64,000 nt of DNA from JANWJE01 sp044326545 (GTDB lineage: Bacteria > Chlamydiota > Chlamydiia > Chlamydiales > Parachlamydiaceae): NCBI GenBank assembly GCA_044326545.1, contig JBIRBM010000002.1:151900-215899 (forward strand), given 5' to 3'. How positions within the stretch are numbered: the first letter of the stretch is position 1; the number at the start of each line of letters is the position of its first letter. Under the pieces are notes generated by a model. That model was not told the origin of the DNA. It made no database searches and worked only from the letters and a program-made list of their open reading frames with translations. Shown here piece by piece: positions 52,992-60,505 of this stretch. The position numbers and the translations under genes are program-made.

Positions 52992-55421
52992 ATGGTTGCG
53001 ATATTACCGGAGAATCGACAGATGAGGTCGGAAGAAGAGATTAGGGCTCGCCACAAGGAAGAGCTCGATCTTCTTAAAATGTATCAAAGAGCCACGAATT
53101 ATTTGGCAGCAGCCCAAATTTATCTTCAGAGCAATGTATTGCTACGCAATCCCCTTCAAGAGGCAGATATCAAACCTCGTCTTTTAGGCCACTGGGGAAC
53201 ATGTCCCGGCATTAATTTGATTTATGCCCATCTCAATCGCCTCATTAAACAATACGAAGTGGACATGTTTCTTGTCACAGGGCCAGGACATGGAGCGCCC
53301 GCGATTTTGGCTAACCTTTACTTAGAAAGTTCGCTGCATAATTTTTATCCTGATTTGACGCAGGATTTAGCTGGATTAGAGCGTTTTGTCCATGATTTTT
53401 CTTGGCCTGACGGTTTCCCAAGCCATCTCTATGCAGGGCTGCCTGGGACGATTCATGAGGGAGGAGAGCTCGGCTATGCTTTGGCTACAGCATTTGGTGC
53501 CGTCATGGATAATCCCGATTTGATTGTTGCCTGCATCATTGGAGATGGAGAGGCTGAAACAGGGGCAACCGCAACAGCTTGGCATAGCCCCAAATTTATT
53601 GATCCGGTTGAGTCGGGAGCCGTATTGCCCATTGTTCATATTAATGGCTATAAAATTTCAAGTCCGACGATCTATGGAACAATGAGTGATCAAGAGCTCC
53701 AAGATCTATTTCATGGCTACGGCTATCACCCCTGTATTGTCTCGGGCGATGATCTTGATGCTTCTTTTTTTTCAACCCTTGATTGGGCTTATCATCGCAT
53801 TCGTGCAATTCAGCAATCTGCTCGATCGGGGTTTCCGCTCAACAATCCACGCTGGCCTGTGATTTTATTGCGGTCTCTCAAAGGAATGGGAGGGATTAAA
53901 GAAATCAATGGAAAAAGGATAGAGGGGTCTTATCGATCTCATCAAGTTCCTGCAAAGGATGCAAAAACCAATCCGAAGTCGCTCCAATTGATTGAGAATT
54001 GGCTTCGCTCTTATCGTCCTGAGGAGCTCTTCGACCTTGACGGACGTCCCAATGACAAACTGTTTCAAATCTGTCCTAAAGGTAAAAAGCGAATGGGCTC
54101 GAATCCTCATACTTTTGGAGGAAAAATCTGCCAACCGATCACATTACAAAATATCCATCGATATGCAATTGAGTTGGAAAAAAAAGGGGCTGAAACGTTA
54201 AGAGGCCAAACAATCGCTAGCAGTGTTGAATCCATTGTGCCACTTCTTGAGGATTGTATTCGTCATAATCCCAATCATTTCCGCATTTTTTCTCCCGATG
54301 AACTTGAGTCAAATAAACTTGATGTATTTAAAGTGACACATCGTGACTATCAGTGGCCATTACATGAATGGGATACTGACATTGGTCGTGAAAATGGGCG
54401 TGTCGTTGAGATTTTAAGCGAGCATACCTGCCAAGGATGGATGCAAGGCTATGCTTTGACCGGTCGTTATGGATTATTTCCCTCCTATGAGGCATTCTTA
54501 GGGATTATCGCAACAATGGTTGATCAATATGCCAAGTTTATCAAAATGTCAAAAGATTATCCTTGGAGATTGCCTGTTCCTTCTTTGAATTATATTGCCA
54601 CATCCACTCTATGGCGCCAAGAACACAACGGCTTTTCGCATCAAAATCCAAGTTTTCTCAATACTCTCTTAAATAAAAAAGGAGAAATGGTCCGCATTTA
54701 TTTGCCGCCCGATGCCAATTGCTTGATCAGTACAATCAATCACTGCTTAAAAAGTCACAACTACATCAATCTTGTTGTGTCGAATAAGTTGGAAATGCCC
54801 CAATGGCTGACCATGGATGAAGCCATTAGACATTGCCGTGCGGGTGCCTCAATTTGGAAATGGGCCAGTGTTGAGGATGGGGTCGATCCGGACGTTGTGA
54901 TGGTTGGGTTCAGCGATATTTTAATGGTAGAGGTATTAGCTGCGGCTCAATTGCTAAGGGAAGAAGTGCCCTCTCTTCGTTTAAGAGTCATCAATGTGAC
55001 AGATTTATTGGTTCTTGAGTCCGATTCCCTTCATCCTCATGGACTTGATCAAGACATGTTTGAGGCACTTTTTACTCATGATTGCCCTGTCATTTTTAAT
55101 TTCAATGGCTATCCTTCGGCTTTAAAGCAGCTGCTCTTTCATCGGGGCGATACAGAGCGATTTTATCTTAATGGCTACCGGGAAGAGGGGACCACAACAA
55201 CGCCTTTTGATATGCTGGTACGCAATGGAGTGAGCCGGTATCATTTAGCAAATTTAGCCATTCGTTTGGCTAGTTTAAATCATCCAGAGGTCGCTGCCTC
55301 TGCGATGGAAAAGACGTCGATGTTTGATTATATATTAAGAGACCATCACCGTTTTATTGTAGAAAATGGGGATGATCCTGAGGTGATTAAGAATTGGAAA
55401 TGGGAAAGGACAATACCGTGA
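52992..55421 (+). CDS. xfp: Xylulose-5-P/fructose-6-P phosphoketolase
   Basis: A thiamine-diphosphate enzyme that splits xylulose-5-P (or fructose-6-P) with phosphate to acetyl phosphate plus a triose (or tetrose) phosphate. About 809 residues; markers are RLLGHWGTCPGINLIYAHLNRLI, GPGHGAPA, SIHEGGELGY-type segment (here TIHEGGELGYALA), the TPP motif GDGEAETGATATAWHS and NGYKISSPT. I chose ATG 52992 with a G-rich AAGGGGGAGGGG before it; the frame is open from 52968. ackA overlaps its stop codon, giving a two-gene ATP-yielding unit. Confidence 0.93.
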   Translation: MVAILPENRQMRSEEEIRARHKEELDLLKMYQRATNYLAAAQIYLQSNVLLRNPLQEADIKPRLLGHWGTCPGINLIYAHLNRLIKQYEVDMFLVTGPGHGAPAILANLYLESSLHNFYPDLTQDLAGLERFVHDFSWPDGFPSHLYAGLPGTIHEGGELGYALATAFGAVMDNPDLIVACIIGDGEAETGATATAWHSPKFIDPVESGAVLPIVHINGYKISSPTIYGTMSDQELQDLFHGYGYHPCIVSGDDLDASFFSTLDWAYHRIRAIQQSARSGFPLNNPRWPVILLRSLKGMGGIKEINGKRIEGSYRSHQVPAKDAKTNPKSLQLIENWLRSYRPEELFDLDGRPNDKLFQICPKGKKRMGSNPHTFGGKICQPITLQNIHRYAIELEKKGAETLRGQTIASSVESIVPLLEDCIRHNPNHFRIFSPDELESNKLDVFKVTHRDYQWPLHEWDTDIGRENGRVVEILSEHTCQGWMQGYALTGRYGLFPSYEAFLGIIATMVDQYAKFIKMSKDYPWRLPVPSLNYIATSTLWRQEHNGFSHQNPSFLNTLLNKKGEMVRIYLPPDANCLISTINHCLKSHNYINLVVSNKLEMPQWLTMDEAIRHCRAGASIWKWASVEDGVDPDVVMVGFSDILMVEVLAAAQLLREEVPSLRLRVINVTDLLVLESDSLHPHGLDQDMFEALFTHDCPVIFNFNGYPSALKQLLFHRGDTERFYLNGYREEGTTTTPFDMLVRNGVSRYHLANLAIRLASLNHPEVAASAMEKTSMFDYILRDHHRFIVENGDDPEVIKNWKWERTIP

Positions 55422-56614
55422 AAATTCTCGTTGTCAATGGAGGGTCAAGTACATATAAACTGTGTCTATACGATTTGGAAAAAGAGGAACTCAGAGAGCC
55501 GCTTTGGACCGCAGTGATAGATTGGGGAAGAAAAGACAATTCCCTTCATCTAGGGGCAAGTGAATTAAACGGCGGGTCAATGGAAAAGAATGTTGAGTCT
55601 CTCAATGTTCAAGAAGGGTTTCAACTGCTTCTCAATACGCTATGGGAAGGGGAAACCCAAGTGATTGATGGACCCCAGGCGATTGAATCGATTGGTCATC
55701 GGGTCGTTCATGGAGGACGTTTCTTTGAACGGCCGATCCGGATTAATTCAGCAGTTAAAGAAAAAATTCGCCAATTGATTCCACTCGCTCCTCTGCATAA
55801 TCCAGTTAATTTAAGGGCGATTGAATGGATGGAAACGCTTTTTCCTTTGGCTTCTCAATTTGCCGTATTTGATACAGCATTCCATGTGACGATGCCTGAG
55901 ATGATTAAAACTTATCCAGTTCCTTTCGAATGGAGGGAAAAGGGAATTCAGCGTTATGGCTTTCATGGAATCAGTCACCATTATTGCGCCGAACGGGCGG
56001 CAATATTTTTAAAAAAAGATCAAAAAAATTTCAAGATGATTAATTGTCATTTAGGCAATGGATGCTCTTTATGTGCAATTCAAGAGGGGAAAAGTTATGA
56101 AACAACGATGGGATTAACTCCAATGGAGGGACTCATGATGGGAACGCGTTGCGGATCAATTGACCCCGGTCTTTTGCTTTATTTGATGCGTGAGCATGGA
56201 GTGTCTTGGAAAGATTTAGATGATGATTTGAATTTTTCTTCGGGCTTAAAGGGCATTTCGGGTTGTTCTGATATGCGCGATCTACTTGATCAGCCAAAAA
56301 ATGAACGTAATCGCTTAGCAATTGAGATGTTTATTCATCGTTTAAAAACGTTCATTGGAGCGATGACTGTTTCATTGGGAGGTGTTGATGTGTTAAGTTT
56401 TACGGGAGGGATCGGAGAAAATGCGTCATGGATTCGCGAGGAAACGTGTCGAGGCTTAGCGTGTTTGGGTGTTGTCATCGACAACGAGAAAAACCGCTTC
56501 TGCCTACCTGATGTTGATGTATCAATTGAGTCCGGGGCTGTTCGCGTCCTTGTGCTGCGTACGCATGAGGAGTGGATGATCGCGCGTGCCTGCCTGAAAA
56601 CTCACCTTAAATAA
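55418..56614 (+). CDS. ackA: Acetate kinase
   Basis: Converts acetyl phosphate and ADP to acetate and ATP, completing the phosphoketolase route. About 398 residues, with the phosphate loop VNGGSSTYKLCLYD, GHRVVHGG, FDTAFH, RYGFHGISH and FTGGIGENA. I take the GTG at 55418, which overlaps the xfp stop (GTGA) with AAAGGA seven bases upstream; an ATG 24 bases earlier is possible. Confidence 0.93.
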   Translation: MKILVVNGGSSTYKLCLYDLEKEELREPLWTAVIDWGRKDNSLHLGASELNGGSMEKNVESLNVQEGFQLLLNTLWEGETQVIDGPQAIESIGHRVVHGGRFFERPIRINSAVKEKIRQLIPLAPLHNPVNLRAIEWMETLFPLASQFAVFDTAFHVTMPEMIKTYPVPFEWREKGIQRYGFHGISHHYCAERAAIFLKKDQKNFKMINCHLGNGCSLCAIQEGKSYETTMGLTPMEGLMMGTRCGSIDPGLLLYLMREHGVSWKDLDDDLNFSSGLKGISGCSDMRDLLDQPKNERNRLAIEMFIHRLKTFIGAMTVSLGGVDVLSFTGGIGENASWIREETCRGLACLGVVIDNEKNRFCLPDVDVSIESGAVRVLVLRTHEEWMIARACLKTHLK

Positions 56615-56665
56615 GACACCTTACGCACCGCGAGAGCTTTGGTGGGGTCAACCCAAATCGTGTGG
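56612..56665. repeat. Tag-family fragment after ackA
   Basis: CACCTTACGCACCGCGAGAGC… and CCCAAATCGTG represent a partial copy of the GC-rich tag seen at 63.77 kb, in the convergent spacer between ackA and the phosphotransferase gene. Confidence 0.5.
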
Positions 56666-56684
56666 CTGTAGTTAACAAGTGAAA

Positions 56685-57563
56685 TTACGTATGATTTTGA
56701 TCATCATGGACAAGCTCTTGAATGACATGTCGTGCGTTGTTTGCTAATACAGGATTTGTGTGCGTGTAATAGGGTAGCGCAATCAGTGCGTTGGATATTG
56801 CCCATCCACGACCTCTTTCCCACGTCGCGTAATCTACGTTTAGTCCAGACCGAAACACCTCTCTCATATGAGATGGCAATAGATTCCAGGCAATGATCAA
56901 GTCGCAGGCAGGATCGCCAATTCCTAAATTGCCAAAATCAATCACGGCGCTTAATCTTCCATTTTGAATCAGCAAATTGCCAGGAGAAAGATCACCATGC
57001 ATCCAGACAGCAGGTTTAGACCATTGGGGAGCTTTTAATGCTCTTTGCCAGAGTGCTGTTACTGTGTGCACGTCGATCATTCCCTCTAGTTGCTGGATGG
57101 CTTTTCGTGTTTCCACATCTTTTTCTTGTAATGGGATTCCACGATTACATAGGGGGCCATTAGGTAGATCAATGTTGTGTAACGCTTTGATGAATAAAAT
57201 GAGATCATGCACTAAAATTTCAGACACTTGGTCAACAAGAGGATTATTTCCTTCCAGCCAGTTATAGACGGACCAGGGCCAGGGATACTCTTTGGTTGGC
57301 TTACCCTTTTCAAGAGGGAGTGGAATAGAAACAGGGAGGAATGGAGCGATTTTGGGAAGCCATTGAAATTCTTTATCCACGTTCTCTACAGCCCAATCTA
57401 TACGTGGAAGTCTCACGATTTTATCCTCTCCCAGATGATACAAAGCATTGTCTGTGCCAGCAGATGGAACGGATTTGAGCGATAGATTGGCCCAATAAGG
57501 AAATTGGTCTGCAATCAGTTTATGGACAAGAGGTGCGTTAATGTGAAATTCATTTTCATGCAT
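56685..57563 (-). CDS. Aminoglycoside/macrolide-type phosphotransferase family protein
   Basis: A small-molecule kinase of about 292 residues with the APH fold: catalytic loop WMHGDLSPGNLLI and metal site VIDFGNLGIGDPACDL; the N-lobe segment DNALYHLGEDKIVRLPR is typical. It overlaps the preceding kinase–GrpB gene by a few bases and is transcribed with it. Substrate unknown; antibiotic resistance must not be assumed, since many members phosphorylate metabolites. Confidence 0.82.
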   Translation of the reverse strand: MHENEFHINAPLVHKLIADQFPYWANLSLKSVPSAGTDNALYHLGEDKIVRLPRIDWAVENVDKEFQWLPKIAPFLPVSIPLPLEKGKPTKEYPWPWSVYNWLEGNNPLVDQVSEILVHDLILFIKALHNIDLPNGPLCNRGIPLQEKDVETRKAIQQLEGMIDVHTVTALWQRALKAPQWSKPAVWMHGDLSPGNLLIQNGRLSAVIDFGNLGIGDPACDLIIAWNLLPSHMREVFRSGLNVDYATWERGRGWAISNALIALPYYTHTNPVLANNARHVIQELVHDDQNHT

Positions 57564-58617
57564 TTTTGTCATGAGATACCTTAATCAGAGCATTGATTTT
57601 TTGAAACATAGGCTCTTTCATTTTTCGATATAGTTCCCCATCTTGGTTTGCCATATCAGCTGCTTGTCTTTTGAGGATTGCATAGTCATTTACAGCTTCA
57701 GGATGATGTTTTAGATAATCTCTAAATCCAATCAACTCTTTCCATTCTTTGCTGGATGGATAGGTTAGATGAATGTGATAGCGACGATTTCCTTCTTCTG
57801 AGTCTGCTAGATAGATGATAAAATAAAACCTTTCAGGAGTACTGAAAGTTGGTCGGTACTCATATCCAAGCTTTTGCAAGATCTGGGATGCCTGTTCCAT
57901 TTTTTCTTTGGATGCGGAAATGGCGATGTCTATGATTCCTTTTCCTGAAAGACCGGGGATAGACGTACTACCGACATGTTCAATAGCTAAGGCGATGTGG
58001 AGAGTAGAAGATATTCTTTTTTTTTCCTTCTGAAAAAGGGAAGGAAACGTGTTGCTGTATGGCTTATAAGTGTATTTTTTGCTTTTCTTGAGCGTGGTTA
58101 GGAAGGACTGGGCTTGATCGTCGTTTTGAAATTCGTAAAATTTAGCTTCTGGGTATTTTAGGCGTAAGGCTTCAATGGATTGCTTCACTCTTTGAGGAAA
58201 GCCCCAGAGATATTTAATCAGCCGGAAGCGAATATTTTCAGTGCATCCTTCAGCACGATCAGAGATTTGGGGGTGTTTGTAGAGCAACCTTTTAAAAATG
58301 CGCGATAAGCAAAGAATGCGATTGAAGCGAAAATATATCACTGTATCGGCTCTACTAAAACGCATTTCAAAGGATTTAGTGGCATTCCCATCAATTACCC
58401 AAGAGTCCTGATCGACTAATCCCTTCTGAATCTGTAAAAACTCCTCATAGCCTCTCTCTTGCCATCCACTGAGAAAAAAGTATTTATCTAGGTGAAACAG
58501 AGGGATATTGAGCAAGCGACTGAGCTTAAGGGAAAAGGTTGATTTTCCGCTTCCAGGAATCCCAAAAATCATGATCCTTTTTGGGGGGCGGCCTTTCTCC
58601 GAACAGTTTGCTTCCAT
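57556..58617 (-). CDS. FlaR-like P-loop kinase fused to GrpB (UPF0157) domain
   Basis: A 353-residue two-domain protein. Residues 14–165 are a nucleoside/nucleotide-kinase-like P-loop domain annotated in relatives as topology modulation (FlaR): GIPGSGKST, HLDKYFFLSGWQERG, WVIDGNATKSFEMR. Residues 175–345 form a GrpB/UPF0157 nucleotidyltransferase-like domain: YKPYSNTFPSLFQKEKKRI, IEHVGSTSIPGLSGKGIIDIAI, YHIHLTYP and FRDYLKHHPEAVNDYAILK. In most genomes these are separate proteins. It precedes the phosphotransferase gene with overlap. Role unknown. Confidence 0.82.
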   Translation of the reverse strand: MEANCSEKGRPPKRIMIFGIPGSGKSTFSLKLSRLLNIPLFHLDKYFFLSGWQERGYEEFLQIQKGLVDQDSWVIDGNATKSFEMRFSRADTVIYFRFNRILCLSRIFKRLLYKHPQISDRAEGCTENIRFRLIKYLWGFPQRVKQSIEALRLKYPEAKFYEFQNDDQAQSFLTTLKKSKKYTYKPYSNTFPSLFQKEKKRISSTLHIALAIEHVGSTSIPGLSGKGIIDIAISASKEKMEQASQILQKLGYEYRPTFSTPERFYFIIYLADSEEGNRRYHIHLTYPSSKEWKELIGFRDYLKHHPEAVNDYAILKRQAADMANQDGELYRKMKEPMFQKINALIKVSHDKNA

Positions 58618-58649
58618 TGGGTACTTTCCTTGTTGACTGGGGAGTGTTG

Positions 58650-58781
58650 CGTGATTTGAGTTGAAGAACGTTTTTTGCCTAATCGTCTAAAATCAATTGT
58701 CAATGTGTAAGCGAGCTTTCTGGTTTCAACAGACTCTTCGACTTTGATTATGGTGCCTGCCCGTATATCGACTTTGAGGAA
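58650..58781 (-). pseudogene. CsaA-like tRNA-binding domain fragment
   Basis: A minus-strand frame encodes FLKVDIRAGTIIKVEESV, then TRKLAYTLTIDFRRLGKK and RSSTQIT, matching the CsaA/tRNA-binding-domain family (VDIRVGTI…ARKPAYKLxIDFG…KSSAQIT). There is no start codon in place and the C-terminal third is missing, so it is a remnant. It partly overlaps, in another frame, the antitoxin-like fragment upstream. Confidence 0.65.
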
Positions 58782-58921
58782 TTTTGTTTTTGAAGTTGCG
58801 AAAGAGCTTTTCGGATAGAGAGATCACTGCCCAAATCGCAAAAATGTATGGGAGTAAAACACCATCCGCGGTCGCGATCAATAATTCTGTTTTTTACTAG
58901 ATTTTCTATGCTTTGGTGCAT
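58748..58921 (-). pseudogene. DUF6088/AbiEi-type regulator fragment
   Basis: A 57-codon frame starting MHQSIENLVKNRI, with RGWCFTPIHFCDLGS and IRKALSQLQK, matches the N-terminal winged-helix part of DUF6088/AbiEi-type antitoxin-like regulators (RGxxFTPxDFxDLGSxxxVxxALSRL), which are normally about 200 residues. The match stops near 58785, where sequence changes to the CsaA-like remnant. Twin dyads typical of an autoregulated promoter lie directly upstream. Confidence 0.6.
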
Positions 58922-58939
58922 ATTGATAACCCGTTCTGA

Positions 58940-59019
58940 TTTCGCAAATGTAGCATACTTTTGTGAAAAACGGGAACTGAATTACATTATATTCACAAAA
59001 ATAGCATCTTTTTGTGAAA
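58940..59019. promoter_or_regulatory. Twin dyad operators
   Basis: Two copies of a dyad of about 27 bp: on the minus strand TTCACAAAA…TGCTA…TTTGTGAA (about 58993–59019) and TTCACAAAA…TGCTA…TTTGCGAA (about 58941–58967). Both share a TGCTA core and TTCACAAAA arm. They precede the truncated regulator and suggest a repressor binding site kept after its gene broke. Confidence 0.65.
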
Positions 59020-59121
59020 TTACAATCTGAAGGTATTTTAAATCATAAAAGCGCTTTCATCTCTGTGACAAAATGTTGGGATGTGACGTCTCTTCTCTAT
59101 AAGCCACAGATCTCACAAATG

Positions 59122-59691
59122 TCACATAAGAAAAAGGAAGGAGAGACATTTAGAATTTTCGACTGGAAATTTTTTTTTTAAAATATCCTTGATCGCTTCC
59201 AAATCGAATAAGTGGTGAGCCCAAGCTTTTTCAAACTTTGACTCTTCTCCATGATCATATAATTCTTCGATTGAGGTGATAGCCTTTTTCCTGATTTGAT
59301 TAAATGTGGTCGCACGCGGATCAGAATGGTCGAGTCCAATGTTTTCAAACTGTTGAGAAAGCCATTTTTTATGCCCATTAAGGTTGTGGTTCCTAGAGTC
59401 TTTAGACTTTGGATCATTAATCATGCGGACAAGACGTTGAGCGGATTCAGGGGAAAAGGTTTTTAAAAGTGTCTCCCAAGAGTTTGTGTAAGATGTGGTC
59501 TCTCTCGTTTCTTTTTTTGCGTAGTAATGGTGGGCATCTCCAATATGAAGAGGAGAGTGATCTCCTGAGGTTGCTGCCGCATGTCCTTGCTGTGTTTTAG
59601 TTTTAGACGTGGAATTGGGAGAGCGAACTCTTTTACAGGAGCATGCTACTTTTAGAAATGTACCAACTTTATCAATGATTGATTTAAACAT
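59122..59691 (-). CDS. Hypothetical protein, candidate effector
   Basis: I do not recognise this 189-residue protein. AAGGA four bases before the ATG supports it. The first 20 residues (MFKSIIDKVGTFLKVACSCKR) are amphipathic with two Cys, then comes a Ser/Thr/His-rich linker (25–65) and a helical C-terminal domain (70–180) with many His, Trp and charged residues. The short N-terminus, disordered linker and small helical domain are compatible with a secreted protein. Stand-alone gene. Confidence 0.6.
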   Translation of the reverse strand: MFKSIIDKVGTFLKVACSCKRVRSPNSTSKTKTQQGHAAATSGDHSPLHIGDAHHYYAKKETRETTSYTNSWETLLKTFSPESAQRLVRMINDPKSKDSRNHNLNGHKKWLSQQFENIGLDHSDPRATTFNQIRKKAITSIEELYDHGEESKFEKAWAHHLFDLEAIKDILKKKFPVENSKCLSFLFLM

Positions 59692-59879
59692 AAGATCCTT
59701 TCAGTAGCTTTTGTCCTCGAGTTCCTCCTCAAGCGTTTTGATGCTGAGAAGTGTAGTAGGAAAGAGTTAAAAACTAAATAGTTTTTACTGCAGTTTCATC
59801 CAGTCTAGTGCATAAATATTGCGTAAATGAGCTTTACGCATCGAAAAATTTCCTCAAGGATTTTGATGTCTAAGTCACT

Positions 59880-59916
59880 AAAAACAAAAGGCTTCAGTCG
59901 TTAAACTGAAGCCTTA
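59880..59916 (-). terminator. Intrinsic terminator of tmRNA gene
   Basis: On the minus strand AAGGCTTCAGT–TTAACG–ACTGAAGCCTT followed by TTTGTTTTT: an 11-bp perfect stem with a T-run, starting about ten bases after the tmRNA 3' end. Confidence 0.85.
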
Positions 59917-59924
59917 ATTTTGGA

Positions 59925-60327
59925 TGGAGGTGGAGAGAATCGAACTCTCGTCCTTGGCAAATTACGAATTAACCACTACATGCTTAGCGTTCTGGAAAAG
60001 CCGGTTTCGATGCAGAACGCAACACTAAAACCGGTTTGTCTCATTTAATCTCGGAGATCAGTTCCTAGAGGCGGCGGAGCTGATTCCACATCAAGTGAAA
60101 AACGATAGACTCTAAAACCCTTGATCTAATTTTAGACTATCGAGCGGCCAAGACTGTTAGGTCTTAAGCTGCTTGTCTCATTTCGCCTTCATCAGAAAAC
60201 CTGAAGTCAAGCGCAACGATACTGCTAGTGTTAGCATTTATTGTTTTATCGGATTTTTAAGGAGGCCAACCGACGTCCTCCGCATGCAATCAATTTTTCA
60301 CTTCCTAGTCGAAACCAGTACACCCCC
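59925..60327 (-). ncRNA. ssrA: Transfer-messenger RNA
   Basis: The ribosome rescue RNA, about 403 bases. The 5' end GGGGGTGTACTGGTTTCGAC pairs with the 3' end CACCTCCA through seven base pairs; the T-arm is GAGAGTTCGATTCTC. CCA is not encoded after the discriminator A. The tag frame begins with GCT at 60235 and stops with TAA at 60164–60166, encoding 23 residues ANTSSIVALD…GEMRQAA with the AA ending recognised by proteases. Pseudoknot-forming stems (AACCGGTTTTAGTG…) are visible. The gene is one-piece. SmpB is not in the window. Confidence 0.95.
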
Positions 60328-60335
60328 ATTCCTTC

Positions 60336-60364
60336 ATTATACACAACCGGATCATTTTTTGGAA
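60336..60364 (-). promoter_or_regulatory. Probable ssrA promoter
   Basis: A perfect TATAAT (rc of 60336–60341) lies eight bases before the tmRNA 5' end, with TTCCAA (rc of 60359–60364) 17 bases further upstream as a weak −35. Confidence 0.6.
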
Positions 60365-60379
60365 GGATGAAGGATTAAC

Positions 60380-60404
60380 GTTTTCACTTTCCTTGTGATA
60401 AAGT
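60380..60404. repeat. Small inverted repeat between ssrA and ileS
   Basis: TTTTCACTTT and AAAGTGAAAA are perfect 10-bp arms with a short loop, located upstream of both divergent genes. Followed at 60428–60470 by an AGAGAACCTGTTTAACATC end tag of the 167-bp repeat family. Confidence 0.6.
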
Positions 60405-60505
60405 GAAAAATAAAGTAAACTCGCTCCAGAGAACCTGTTTAACATCTTCGATCGGATAACCTTAGGTTCTTACAGATCTATTTTTTAATACACTGAGACA
60501 ACATT

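Larger units (their letters stand above)
58618..59121. other. Spacer with fossil genes and operators
   Basis: No intact gene was found. It consists of the CsaA-like fragment, the DUF6088-like fragment and the two dyads, plus about 100 AT-rich bases before the hypothetical gene at 59122. A plus-strand frame across 58848–59030 is antisense to these and rejected. Confidence 0.65.

Noticed and set aside
58848..59030. Plus-strand frame of 60 codons
   Set aside because: It is antisense to the DUF6088-like fragment and crosses both dyad operators; the minus strand explains the sequence better.
59925..59965. Isolated tRNA gene suggested by a T-arm sequence
   Set aside because: The T-arm and acceptor belong to the tmRNA, whose 5' half and tag frame are about 400 bases away.
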